Assembly: GCA_963819785.1 (NCBI GenBank)
Contig: CAWFXW010000017.1
Coordinates: 186,001 to 250,000 of the forward strand
Direction of reading: 5' to 3'
From: Palsa-504 sp963819785
Lineage (GTDB): Bacteria > Actinomycetota > Actinomycetes > Streptosporangiales > Streptosporangiaceae
DNA: 64,000 nucleotides
Of this stretch, positions 17,301-24,679 are shown piece by piece. Each line of letters starts with the position of its first letter. The first letter of the stretch is position 1. The translations under genes were made by a program, and so were the position numbers. The notes below the pieces were generated by a model, which saw only the letters and a program-made list of their open reading frames with translations, made no database searches and was not told where the DNA came from.

Positions 17301-17478
17301 CGGCCTGGTCCTCGGCGCGGACGGCGCGCTGGCCGACGCGATCCGCGCGCACGCCGGGTTCATCGCCGCGGAGACCCTGGCGGTAACCCTGGACGTGCGC
17401 CCGGCCGCCGAGGTGGACGGCGAGCCGCAGCCGGCCGGCGACGGCGCGGTCGCGGTGGCGCTGACGCGAGGCGAGTGA
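14374..17478 (+). CDS. ileS: Isoleucyl-tRNA synthetase
   Basis: Class Ia synthetase, 1034 aa, charging tRNA-Ile. It shows GLPHYGHLLTG (HIGH-like), the editing-domain segment WTTTPWTLPSNLA, WFESGSMPFAQ, the KMSKS element GQKMSKSLRNYPD, and an anticodon-binding C-terminal half. The overall form fits the type 2 (eukaryote-like, often mupirocin-resistant) IleRS. I chose ATG 14374 (MGVYPRAG) because AAAGGAT lies eight bases upstream; ATG 14350 is in frame but has no SD. Controlled by the T-box just upstream. A very long open frame on the opposite strand is a shadow of high GC content. Confidence 0.96.
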   Translation: MGVYPRAGDTDVPAQPDFPALERAVLEHWRAQDTFRASVEQRPADREFVFYDGPPFANGLPHYGHLLTGYVKDLVPRFRTMQGRRVERRFGWDCHGLPAEVEAERLLGISGKAGILEMGIEKFNQACRESVLRYTREWQDYVTRQARWVDFGHDYKTLDLSYMESVMWAFQQLWDKGLVYQGFKVLPYCWRCETPLSNHELRMDDDTYAERQDPSVTVRFKLETGEWLLAWTTTPWTLPSNLACAVGADISYVVAEKDGERYILARDRQAAYERELENAAVTGTLTGAELAGRRYEPLLPYLAGTENAFRVIVSDDVTTEDGTGVVHMAPAYGEADALACAAAGIPTVLTVDEQGRFTSVVPDFAGQHVFDANDGITAKLRAQGSLVRKETYTHSYPHCWRCRNPLIYKAVSSWFVAVSQFKDRMVELNQEITWVPGHVKDGQFGKWLANARDWSISRNRFWGSPIPVWQSDDPAYPRTDVYGSLDELERDFGVRPADLHRPAIDELTRPNPDDPTGKSVMRRVPEVLDCWFESGSMPFAQVHYPFENREWFDGHYPGDFIVEYIGQTRGWFYTLHVLATALFDRPAFRSCISHGIVLGNDGQKMSKSLRNYPDVNEVFDQYGSDAMRWFLMASPILRGGNLIVTEQGIRDAVRQAILPLWNSYYFFALYANAESYQARSSTSSQNVLDRYILAKTRAMVTELESLLDGYNVGAACQLLREHLEVLTNWYIRRSRSRFWAGEAEALDTLWTVLETVCRAAAPLLPLTAEVIWRGLTGEASVHLADWPDVSGWPEDDGLTGAMDLVRAVCSTALGLRKARKLRVRLPLASLVIAHPEAKSLAPFADLIADEVNVKTVELSQEVASLGTFELAVNPRVLGPRLGARVQEVIRAVKAGQWTQAGDRVTAAGIELDPGEYELRLAATDADSTSAVPGNAGLIALDTRVTPELAAEGAARDVVRVVQQARRDAGLSVSDRIGLVLGADGALADAIRAHAGFIAAETLAVTLDVRPAAEVDGEPQPAGDGAVAVALTRGE

Positions 17479-17480
17479 AA

Positions 17481-17518
17481 CCCGGGGTTCACCGCGCAAG
17501 AGCGTAGTGAACCCCGGG
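17481..17518 (+). terminator. Terminator hairpin after ileS
   Basis: A 12-bp perfect stem (CCCGGGGTTCAC at 17481-17492 and its complement at 17507-17518) begins two bases after the ileS stop codon. No T-run, but the position is typical. The remaining sequence to 17783 shows no gene. Confidence 0.65.
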
Positions 17519-17783
17519 GTTCATCCCGTTGGGCCGGCCGGGCGCGGAGAGATCCTGGTCTAGTTGTTACCGGCTGATTACGCGCGGTCCGGCCGTTGAG
17601 CCGGGCGCGCGGTCCGGCCGTTGATGAGGGAGAAGGCCAGTGCCCGGGGCGGCCGGGAAAGACAAGCCGTGTCCTTTCCCGCCGCCGCGGCACTGGTCTG
17701 TCAGCCGTTCCCCGAACCGTCGCGCTCCCCGCAACGTGCACATGGGTGGAGGACATTCTCCACCGGAAGGGAGCGCTATAGAA

Positions 17784-18914
17784 ATGAAAGCCACAAGACG
17801 CTACGCGGCTGGCCTGGCCGCGATCGTCGTTACCGGCGCCGGCCTGCTGGCCGGAACGGCTGCCAGTGCCAGTGCCAGCACCGGCGCGGCCGGGTTCGGC
17901 GCCTTCGTAGGACCGCTGCACCACACCTCGGTAATCGCGTCGACGGTGCCCGGCAACGGGGACGTCAATCCGTACGGGGTGTTCGTCGTCCCGCGCAGCA
18001 CCGGCGACCTGTTCAAGGGCAACGTCCTGGTCAGCAACTTCAACAACAAGGCCAACGTGCAGGGCACGGGCACCACGATCGTGGAGGTCACCCCGTCTGG
18101 TCACCAGTGGGTGTTCGCCAAGGTCAGCCGCAACCTGCGGGGCTGTCCCGGCGGCGTCGGCCTGACCACCGCCCTGACCGTGCTGCGCAGCGGCTGGGTG
18201 ATCGTGGGCTCGCTGCCCACCAAGGGCGGCAACGTTTCCGGCTCGGGCTGCCTGATCGTGCTCGACAAGTGGGGTCACGTGCGGGAGACGTTCACCGGTG
18301 ACGGGATCAACGGCCCGTGGGACATGGGCAGCCTGGACCTGGGCAGCCAGGCCGTGCTGTTCGTCACGAACGTGCTGAACGGCACCGTGGCCGCGAACGG
18401 CAAGGTCGCGTTCGGCGGCACGGTGGTGCGCCTGGTGATCAGGATCCCGCAGTTCGGGCTGCCGTTCATCTGGTTCCACGCCACGATCGGATCCGGCTTC
18501 CCCGAGCGCACCGACCCGGCCGCGCTGGTCGTCGGCCCGACCGGGGCCGGCCTGGGCCGCAACGGCGTGCTGTACGTCGCCGACACGGAGGGCAACCGGA
18601 TCGCCGCCATCCCGAACGCGCTGTTCCGCCAGTTCAGCGCCGGGACCGGCTTCACCGTCACCAAGGGCCGCCACCTGAACAACCCGCTCGGCCTGATCAT
18701 CGCGCCCGGCGGTGACATCCTGACCGTCAATGCCAGCGACGGGAACCTGGTCGAGACCACCCCGTTCGGCGCCCAGATCGCCGTCCGTCAGCTGGACAGC
18801 TCCGGGATGCCGCCCGGGTCCGGGGCCCTGTTCGGCCTGGCCGTCAAGCCCGGCCACGACGCCGTCTACTACGTCGACGACGCCACCAACCAGCTGGACC
18901 TCCTGCATCACTAA
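17784..18914 (+). CDS. Secreted NHL/SMP-type beta-propeller protein
   Basis: 376 aa with a clear signal peptide: MKATRR, hydrophobic AAGLAAIVVTGAGLLAG, then ASASAS before the cleavage region. The mature part has repeated propeller strands: NPYGVFVVP, GNVLVSNFNN, GVLYVADTEGNRIAAIPN, LNNPLGLIIAPGGDILTVN and GLAVKPGHDAVYYVDD. These match NHL/strictosidine-synthase-like propellers that bind ligands or hydrolyse lactones; no catalytic set can be assigned. ATG 17784 is preceded by GGAAGGGAG, whereas an upstream in-frame start would destroy the signal peptide. It appears to be a single-gene unit convergent with murB. Confidence 0.8.
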   Translation: MKATRRYAAGLAAIVVTGAGLLAGTAASASASTGAAGFGAFVGPLHHTSVIASTVPGNGDVNPYGVFVVPRSTGDLFKGNVLVSNFNNKANVQGTGTTIVEVTPSGHQWVFAKVSRNLRGCPGGVGLTTALTVLRSGWVIVGSLPTKGGNVSGSGCLIVLDKWGHVRETFTGDGINGPWDMGSLDLGSQAVLFVTNVLNGTVAANGKVAFGGTVVRLVIRIPQFGLPFIWFHATIGSGFPERTDPAALVVGPTGAGLGRNGVLYVADTEGNRIAAIPNALFRQFSAGTGFTVTKGRHLNNPLGLIIAPGGDILTVNASDGNLVETTPFGAQIAVRQLDSSGMPPGSGALFGLAVKPGHDAVYYVDDATNQLDLLHH

Positions 18915-18955
18915 CCCCAACGGGCACTTAAAGCCCCCGCGAGCCAAAGGGCGCC

Positions 18956-19019
18956 GGCGCCGCCTGGACCGACGAGCGACGAAGGAGCGAGGAGGGAAGG
19001 CGGCGCCTTAAAAGGCGCC
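18956..19019 (+). terminator. Possible terminator region after the propeller gene
   Basis: GGCGCCGCC (18956-18964) pairs with GGCGGCGCC (18999-19007), and GGCGCC-TTAAAA-GGCGCC forms a second small hairpin at 19002-19019. They lie between convergent genes and may terminate the propeller message. Confidence 0.4.
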
Positions 19020-19024
19020 CGGAG

Positions 19025-19162
19025 GCGAGCGGGACAGCAGAGCGAGCGGGACAGCAGAGCGAGCGGGACAGCAGAGCGAGCGGGACAGCAGAGCGAGCGG
19101 GACAGCAGAGCGAGCGGGACAGCAGAGCGAGCGGGACAAGCAGAGCGAGCGGGACAAGCAGA
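19025..19162. repeat. Eight-copy 17/18-bp tandem repeat abutting the murB stop codon
   Basis: Six copies of GCGAGCGGGACAGCAGA (19025-19126) are followed by two 18-bp copies with an extra A (19127-19144, 19145-19162). The array ends one base before the murB stop (19164-19166). There are no spacers, so it is not CRISPR. It would lie in the 3' untranslated region of murB. Confidence 0.92.
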
Positions 19163-19163
19163 G

Positions 19164-20210
19164 CTAGAGCGCGACGCCGACTAGGACCGGTTCGGGGGTG
19201 AGCGAGACGCCGAAGGCGTCGCGGACTCCGTCCCGGATGTGCCGGGCCAGCGCCAGCAGCCCCGTGGTGGTGGCCGACCCGGAGTTGACCAGCGCGAGCG
19301 TGTGCTTGGCGGAGATCCGCGCCCCGTTGCCCAGCCCGTAGCCCCGCCCGAAGCCGGCCCGCTCGATCAGCCACGCGGCGGGCACCTTGACCAGCCCGTC
19401 CCCGGCGTCGAAGCGCGGCACCCGGGTCTGGTCCCCGCACCTGGCCCGCGCCGCCGCCTCGACCCCGGCCAGCGCGGCGCCGTCGAGGACCGGGTTGACG
19501 AAGAACGACCCGGCACTGCGGGTGTCGGGATCCGCGGAATCGATCACCATCCCCTTGCGCCGGCGAAGTTCGATGACGGCCGAACGGACCTGCGTACTCG
19601 CCACCTGGTCACCGGCCCGCGCACCCAGGGCGGACGCCAGTTCGGCGTAGCGCAGCGGCCGGGACGCGGACTGCTCGGCGAGCCGGAACGTCACGCTCAG
19701 CACGACGTGCCGGCGGGCGTCATCCCGCTTGAACACGCTGGTGCGGTACCCGAATCCGCACTGGTCGTTCGGGAAGATGATGATTTCCTTGGTGACCCGG
19801 TCGTAGGTCCGTACGGCGGTGATCGTCTCGCAGACCTCCTGGCCGTAGGCGCCGACGTTCTGGATCGGGGTGGCGCCCGCGCGGCCGGGGATGCCGGACA
19901 GGCACTCCAGGCCGGCCAGGCCCGCGGCGACCGTCCCGGCCACCACCGTGTCCCAGTCCTCGCCGGCCGCGGCGGTCACCAGCCCGGGCTCGGGTCCGCG
20001 GCGCAGACCGGCCGTCGCCACCTGGACCACGGTGCCGTCGAAGCCCTCGTCGGCCACCACCAGGTTGCTGCCGCCGCCCAGGATGAGCAGCGGCTCGCCG
20101 CCGGCGTCGGCGGCGGCGACCGCCTCGATCAGTTCTTCCTCGGTGGCGGCGCGGATGAAGCGGCGGGCCGGGCCGCCCAGGCCGAGGGTCGTGTAGTCGG
20201 CCAGCCTCAC
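19164..20210 (-). CDS. murB: UDP-N-acetylenolpyruvoylglucosamine reductase
   Basis: FAD enzyme of peptidoglycan synthesis that reduces the enolpyruvyl group to make UDP-MurNAc. 348 aa. Motifs: LADYTTLGLGGPARRF, the FAD site LILGGGSNLVVADEGFDGTV, SGIPGRAGATPIQNVGAYGQ, GFGYRTSVFK, the catalytic serine segment SAGSFFVNP, and the C-terminal GNGARISAKHTLALVN with a glutamate further on. The GTG at 20210 is chosen since it overlaps the TGA of the upstream dehydratase gene (GTGA), indicating translational coupling. The cluster rpmG-hadA-hadB-murB runs on the minus strand. Confidence 0.95.
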   Translation of the reverse strand: MRLADYTTLGLGGPARRFIRAATEEELIEAVAAADAGGEPLLILGGGSNLVVADEGFDGTVVQVATAGLRRGPEPGLVTAAAGEDWDTVVAGTVAAGLAGLECLSGIPGRAGATPIQNVGAYGQEVCETITAVRTYDRVTKEIIIFPNDQCGFGYRTSVFKRDDARRHVVLSVTFRLAEQSASRPLRYAELASALGARAGDQVASTQVRSAVIELRRRKGMVIDSADPDTRSAGSFFVNPVLDGAALAGVEAAARARCGDQTRVPRFDAGDGLVKVPAAWLIERAGFGRGYGLGNGARISAKHTLALVNSGSATTTGLLALARHIRDGVRDAFGVSLTPEPVLVGVAL

Positions 20211-20626
20211 GGAAGGCGGACGACGGCGCGGGCGCGGGTCAAGACCTTGGTCCCGTTCGACCTGGCGGTGACGTCGACCGCCACCCGGTGATCGTCGAGC
20301 CGTTCGGCCACGGTGCCGGTCACCTCGACGGTGGCGCCCTTGTCGTCGTCGGGCACCACGACCGGGGCGGAGAACCGGACCCCGTATTCGGTGACGGCGC
20401 CCGGGTCGCCCGCCCACTCGGCGAGGAACCGGCCGGCCAGGGCCATGGTCAGCATGCCGTGCGCGATCACGTCGGGCAGGCCCACGGACTTGGCGATGCG
20501 CTCGTTCCAGTGGATGACGTTGAAGTCACCGGACGCGCCGGCGTACCGGACCAGGTTGACCCGGGTCACCTGGTACTGCCGCGGCGGGAGTTCGGTGCCG
20601 GGCTCGGTCTGGTCGTAACTGGGCAT
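20207..20626 (-). CDS. hadB: MaoC-type (3R)-hydroxyacyl dehydratase, HadB-like subunit
   Basis: 139-aa hotdog protein. The hydratase-2 motif ASGDFNVIHWN carries the catalytic Asp and His near residues 34 and 39, followed by VIAHGML. It should form the active subunit of a heterodimeric dehydratase with the neighbouring HadA-like protein, acting on (3R)-hydroxyacyl-ACP in fatty acid elongation. The same pair lies downstream of rpmG in many actinobacteria. Its stop overlaps the murB start by four bases. Confidence 0.88.
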   Translation of the reverse strand: MPSYDQTEPGTELPPRQYQVTRVNLVRYAGASGDFNVIHWNERIAKSVGLPDVIAHGMLTMALAGRFLAEWAGDPGAVTEYGVRFSAPVVVPDDDKGATVEVTGTVAERLDDHRVAVDVTARSNGTKVLTRARAVVRLP

Positions 20627-20648
20627 CGGCAGTTACCCCTTTCCCGGC

Positions 20649-21092
20649 CTATGCGCCGCGCTCGACGAGGGTGGACCGGGCGGTGCACACGTGCTCGCCG
20701 TCCGTGGTGCGGATCTGGGTGACGGTGGTCAGCGCGGTCATGCTGCCGACCGGCCGGATGGACTCGATGGTGGTCTGCGACACCAGCACGTCGCCGGCGT
20801 GGATCGGCCGGGAGTAGCTGAAACTCTGCTCGCCGTGCACGATCATCGCGTAGTTCACGCCGAGGCCGGGGTCGTGCGTGACCCGGGCGCTGTTCGCGGC
20901 GCCGGCCACGATGGCGAACGTGGGCGGGGCGATCACGTCCGGGTACCCGGCGGCCTGCGCGGCGGCCCGGTCACGGCACAGCGGGCTGGGCTCGCCGACC
21001 GCGTTGGCGAACTCCGCGATCTTGACCCGGCTGACCTCGTACGGCGCGGACGGATCGAAGGTGCGGCCGGTGTAATCGGTATTGATCGCCAT
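20649..21092 (-). CDS. hadA: MaoC_N-type dehydratase, HadA-like subunit (UPF0336 family)
   Basis: 147 aa, single hotdog fold of the FAS1-like dehydratase N-terminal family. Family features are YEVSRVKIAEFANAVGE, VIAPPTFA, HGEQSFSYSRPIHAGD and the late ARSTLVER. It lacks the Asp/His catalytic pair of HadB and probably serves as the substrate-binding partner. It lies 22 bp upstream of hadB and 24 bp downstream of rpmG on the same strand, so it is in one operon. Confidence 0.88.
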   Translation of the reverse strand: MAINTDYTGRTFDPSAPYEVSRVKIAEFANAVGEPSPLCRDRAAAQAAGYPDVIAPPTFAIVAGAANSARVTHDPGLGVNYAMIVHGEQSFSYSRPIHAGDVLVSQTTIESIRPVGSMTALTTVTQIRTTDGEHVCTARSTLVERGA

Positions 21093-21116
21093 CGCTGTGA
21101 CCGGCGCTGCGGGTGC

Positions 21117-21281
21117 TTAGCGCGTCTCGCGGTGCGGGCGGTGGCAGCGGCAGAACGGGCAGTACTTCTTCAGCTCGAGCCGGTCGGGGTCGTTGCGCCG
21201 GTTCTTCCGCGTGATGTAGTTCCGGCGCTTGCACTCCTGGCAAGCCAGCGTGATCTTCGGCCGGACATCGGTGGCAGCCAC
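21117..21281 (-). CDS. rpmG: 50S ribosomal protein L33
   Basis: 54-aa zinc-ribbon L33 with a GTG start at 21281, preceded by AAAGG at nine bases. The sequence contains both CxxC pairs (LACQECKRRNYITRKN and KKYCPFCRCHRPHRETR), so it is the zinc-binding (C+) form. It sits between tRNA-Met and hadA, a typical actinobacterial location. Confidence 0.95.
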   Translation of the reverse strand: MAATDVRPKITLACQECKRRNYITRKNRRNDPDRLELKKYCPFCRCHRPHRETR

Positions 21282-21324
21282 GGTGGAGTGCCTTTCTTAT
21301 ATCTGTCTGGGGATCGGACAAGTG

Positions 21325-21398
21325 TAGCGGAGGCCGGACTTGAACCGGCGACACAGCGATTATGAGCCGCTTGCTCTGCCTGACTGAGCTACTCCGCC
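21325..21398 (-). tRNA. tRNA-Met (anticodon CAT, elongator type)
   Basis: 74-nt cloverleaf, 5' GGCGGAG pairing with CTCCGCT (first pair G-U), D arm GCTCAGTCAGGCAGAGC, anticodon arm AGCGG-CTCATAA-TCGCT, T arm GCCGG-TTCAAGT-CCGGC, discriminator A. The paired first position and the D arm fit an elongator rather than initiator tRNA. No CCA encoded. Confidence 0.95.
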
Positions 21399-21656
21399 TC
21401 GCTAACGCAGAAAGGGTACCCGATCTTCCCGTCAGGCTCGGCCTTTGACCCAAGAGCGGACGGGCACGCAGTATCGAATGGATGAGCATACTGGGTACCC
21501 GGGTCCTGCGTACAGAAGGTCCCCGGTTCTTGACCACTGGCGGGGTCTGCACCGACGGCTGGACGCGCCCGGTATCCCCGCAGCGGGTGCGGCAGGCACT
21601 ACGGGAGGCCGCGTCGGATCTTCCTGAACCATCCCGGGCGGACTTAGGCTGCTGGC

Positions 21657-23297
21657 ATGAGCGAACCCGCGGTCGCGGTTTCCGGGAAGGCCCGGCCGGC
21701 CGGCGCGGCCGCGGGGATCGGGGGACCAGCCCGGCGCTGGTGGATCCTGGGCGTCGTCGGGCTGGCGCAGCTGATGGTGGTGCTGGACGCGACGATCGTG
21801 AATATCGCGCTGCCCTCGGCGCAGCGGGCGCTGGCGTTCTCCAACGCCGACCGGCAGTGGGTGGTGACGGCGTACTCGCTGGCCTTCGGCGGGCTGCTGC
21901 TGCTCGGCGGCCGGCTGTCCGATCTGGTCGGCCGCCGCCGGATGCTGATCATCGGCCTGATCGGGTTCGCCGTGGCCTCCGCGCTGGGCGGCGCGGCGAC
22001 CAGCTTCGCGTTGCTGGTGATCGGCCGCGGCGCCCAGGGCGCGTTCGGCGCGATGCTGGCCCCGGCCGCGCTGTCCACGCTGACCACGACGTTCACCGAC
22101 CCGGCCGAGCGCGGCAAGGCGTTCGGCGTCTACGGGGCCATCGCCGGGGCGGGCGGCGCGGTGGGGCTGCTGCTGGGCGGGGCGCTGACCGAGTACCTGT
22201 CCTGGCGGTGGTGCCTGTACGTCAACGTGGCCCTGGCGGTGGTCGCGGTCGCGGGCGCGGTGCGGCTGCTGGGCGGCCAGCCCCGCGACCCGGACGTGCG
22301 CATCGACTGGCCGGGGACGGCCCTGGTGGTGGCCGGGCTGGTGGCCGTGGTCTACGGGCTGTCCGAGGCCGACACCAAGGGCTGGGGGGCGCCCACGACT
22401 CTTGTGCTGCTCCTGGCTGGTGTGGTCCTGCTGGTCGCGTTCGTGCTGGCCGAGCGGCGCGTCCCGCATCCGCTGCTGCCGCTGCGGATCGCCCTGAACC
22501 GGTTCCGCGGCGGCGCGTACCTGGCCATCGGGCTGTCGGCCATCGGCATATTCGGGATCTTCCTGTTCCTGACCTACTACCTGCAGCTGACCCTGGGCTA
22601 CTCCCCGGTCAAGACCGGACTGGCCTTCCTGCCGATGATCGCGGGCCTCATCCTGTCCTCCACCACGTCCAGCGGGGCCCTGATGCCGCGGTTCGGGCCC
22701 CGCCCCCTGGTCCCGGCCGGCCTGCTCGCCGCGGCCGGCGGCCTGGTCCTGCTGGCCACGCAGCTGGCCCTGCGGACCAGCTACCCGAGCCAGATCCTGC
22801 CTGCGCTGGTGCTGACCGGGGTGGGCCTGGGCCTGGTGTTCGGCTGCGCGATCAGCGCCGCCACCTACGGCACCGATCGCGCGGACGCGGGCGTCGCCTC
22901 GGCTCTGGTCAACACCAACCAGCAGGTCGGCGGCTCGATCGGCACCGCGCTGCTGAACACCATCGCCGCCAGCGCGCTGACCAGTTACCTGCTGGCCCGC
23001 GGCCACAGCCCGCTGACACTGGCGCAGGCGGCGGTGCACAGCTATGTCGTGGGGTTCTGGGTCTCGGCCGGGGTCCTGGCCGGCTCCGCGGTCGTGTGCG
23101 CGCTGGTGCTGCCGTCCGGCACCCTGGCGCCGGCTGCGGCCCGCCCGCCTCGGTCGTCCCGCCCGCTGATGCCGCCGCGTCCGCCGGTGCCGCTGCCGCC
23201 TCCGCCGGTGCCGCTGCCGCCTCCGCCGGTGCCGCTGCCGCCTCCGCTGATACCGTCCCGCCCGCCGTGTAAGGAGACGAACCACCGTGACCGCTGA
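21657..23297 (+). CDS. MFS drug exporter, DHA2 (14-helix) family
   Basis: 546-aa proton-driven multidrug exporter of the EmrB/QacA type. Motif D LDATIVNIALPSAQ in helix 1, QWVVTAYSLAFGGLLLLGGRLSDLVGRRR (motif A in the loop after helix 2), motif C-like GAIAGAGGAVGLLLGGAL, and about 14 hydrophobic segments are visible. The tail is unusual: after the last helix a proline-rich stretch repeats PPVPLPP three times (18-bp DNA repeats near 23180-23250). The stop overlaps the next gene by 11 bp. Substrate unknown. Confidence 0.88.
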   Translation: MSEPAVAVSGKARPAGAAAGIGGPARRWWILGVVGLAQLMVVLDATIVNIALPSAQRALAFSNADRQWVVTAYSLAFGGLLLLGGRLSDLVGRRRMLIIGLIGFAVASALGGAATSFALLVIGRGAQGAFGAMLAPAALSTLTTTFTDPAERGKAFGVYGAIAGAGGAVGLLLGGALTEYLSWRWCLYVNVALAVVAVAGAVRLLGGQPRDPDVRIDWPGTALVVAGLVAVVYGLSEADTKGWGAPTTLVLLLAGVVLLVAFVLAERRVPHPLLPLRIALNRFRGGAYLAIGLSAIGIFGIFLFLTYYLQLTLGYSPVKTGLAFLPMIAGLILSSTTSSGALMPRFGPRPLVPAGLLAAAGGLVLLATQLALRTSYPSQILPALVLTGVGLGLVFGCAISAATYGTDRADAGVASALVNTNQQVGGSIGTALLNTIAASALTSYLLARGHSPLTLAQAAVHSYVVGFWVSAGVLAGSAVVCALVLPSGTLAPAAARPPRSSRPLMPPRPPVPLPPPPVPLPPPPVPLPPPLIPSRPPCKETNHRDR

Positions 23298-23958
23298 GCC
23301 TTCCGAATCCGCGCCGCGGCTGATCACCGTGTCGGCGTCCTACGGCTGCGGCGGCAGCGTCGTCGCCCCGGCCCTGGCCGAGCGGCTCGGTCTGCCGTTC
23401 CTGCAGCGGGTCACCACCTCCGAGGGGCATCCCGTCGCACCGGGGCCGTGTGACGAGCAACTGACCGACGAGGAGATCAAGGCCACCCCGATGCACCGGC
23501 TGCTGGCCTCGCTCACCCAGGCCATGCCGGTCGGCCCAACCCAGTCGCCGCCGTCCGCGCACCACCAGGACCAGCACCTGCGCGGCCACGGCGAGGCCGG
23601 GATCCTGCGCGTGGTGGCCGGCGGGGGCGGGGTGATCCTGGGCCGGGCGGCGGCGGCGGTGCTCGGCAAGGAGCGCGGCTTCCACGTCCGGCTGGACGGG
23701 CCGGCCGCCCGGCGGGTGGCCCAGGGCGCCGTGGTCGAGGGCATCAGCGAGGAGGAATCCCGGGCACGGCTGCGCGCGGCCGACAAGGCCAGGACCGCCT
23801 ACGTGCGCCGGCTGTACCGCACCGACCCGGCCGACCCGGCCCTGTACCACCTGGTGATCGACTCCACCGCGATGCCGCTGGAGGCGGTCATCGAGATCAT
23901 CCTGGCCGGCGCCCGGGCCCACGCGGGCATGCCGGAGCGCGTCACGGCACGGTCGTGA
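23287..23958 (+). CDS. Cytidylate kinase-like protein (Cytidylate_kin2 family)
   Basis: 223 aa. It begins TAEPSESAPRLITVSASYGCGGSVVA, where the glycine-rich ASYGCGGS occupies the P-loop position of this family. Further features are AGGGGVILGRAA, then DKARTAYVRRLYRTD (LID-like, with arginines) and YHLVIDST. This family resembles nucleoside monophosphate kinases but has no firmly known substrate. GTG start at 23287 has AAGGAG about ten bases upstream and lies inside the MFS gene, so the two are coupled. Possibly it modifies or senses a nucleotide tied to the exported compound; that is speculation. Confidence 0.7.
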   Translation: MTAEPSESAPRLITVSASYGCGGSVVAPALAERLGLPFLQRVTTSEGHPVAPGPCDEQLTDEEIKATPMHRLLASLTQAMPVGPTQSPPSAHHQDQHLRGHGEAGILRVVAGGGGVILGRAAAAVLGKERGFHVRLDGPAARRVAQGAVVEGISEEESRARLRAADKARTAYVRRLYRTDPADPALYHLVIDSTAMPLEAVIEIILAGARAHAGMPERVTARS

Positions 23959-24076
23959 CCGGCCGCTTAAGCCACGGTCGTGACCGGCGGCTTAAGGGCG
24001 CGACGGTTACCGGAGGATCCGGCCGCATGCCCGTATTTCGCAGTTAGTCCGTATCCGCGCCCGCGAATGGCCCATC

Positions 24077-24679
24077 ATGTCGTGGGTGGACGGTCCTGCC
24101 GGGGTGGTGGAGCGGGCGCGGGGAGGGGATCCGGAGGCGTTCCGGGTCCTGTACCGCGACATCCAGCCCCGGCTGCTGCGCTACCTGCACGCCCTGGCCG
24201 GCCAGGACGCCGAAGACATCGCCGCCGAGACCTGGCTCCAGATCACCCGCGACCTGCCCGGCTTCACCGGCGACTACGACCACTTCCGCGGCTGGGCCGC
24301 CACCATCGCCCGGCACCGCGCCCTGGACCACCTGCGCCGCACCGCCCGCCGCCCGCCCCAGCTCACCGTCCCCGCCGACGACCTGGCCGCCTGGCCCGCC
24401 ACCGACGACACCGCCCAGTGCGCCATCGACGCCCTGGCCACCGACGCCGCCCTGGCCCTGATCGCCACCCTGCCCCCCGACCAGGCCGAGGCCGTCCTGC
24501 TCCGCGCCGTCCTCGGCCTGGACGCCCGCACCGCCGCCCAGGTCCTCGGCAAACGCCCCGGCGCCATCCGCACCGCCGCCTACCGCGGCCTGCGCACCCT
24601 GGAGCGGCGCCTGGCGACCGGGCAGGCGCGGCCCGCAGTGACATCCGCGCGGGACCTGGCGCTGAGGGATATGAGATGA
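24077..24679 (+). CDS. ECF-type RNA polymerase sigma factor (copy 1)
   Basis: 200-aa sigma-70 family regulator. Region 2 contains FRVLYRDIQPRLLRYL, AEDIAAETWLQI and FRGWAATIARHRALDHLRR, the -10 binding part. Region 4 contains LPPDQAEAVLLRAVLGLDARTAAQVLGKRPGAIRTAAYRGLRTL, the -35 binding helix-turn-helix. Its stop overlaps the next start (ATGA), so it is coupled to a membrane protein likely to be its regulator. Bases 24100-24602 are duplicated almost exactly at 26155-26657. The codons in this block are strongly biased to GCC, CTG and ACC. Confidence 0.9.
   Translation: MSWVDGPAGVVERARGGDPEAFRVLYRDIQPRLLRYLHALAGQDAEDIAAETWLQITRDLPGFTGDYDHFRGWAATIARHRALDHLRRTARRPPQLTVPADDLAAWPATDDTAQCAIDALATDAALALIATLPPDQAEAVLLRAVLGLDARTAAQVLGKRPGAIRTAAYRGLRTLERRLATGQARPAVTSARDLALRDMR
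24100..24602 (+). repeat. 503-bp direct repeat, copy A
   Basis: By eye this block matches 26155-26657 at every base except 24123 (G here, A at 26178). It covers nearly all of sigma regions 2-4. The flanks are unrelated. Confidence 0.93.

Noticed and set aside
19025..19162. Possible CRISPR array
   Set aside because: The units are contiguous with no spacers and no cas genes are nearby; it is a simple tandem repeat.
23961..24060. Repeated CACGGTCGTGACCGG and CGGCTTAAG strings before the first sigma gene as an ECF promoter
   Set aside because: There are two imperfect direct repeats, but I could not define a convincing -35/-10 pair, and no similar sequence occurs before sigma copy 2.
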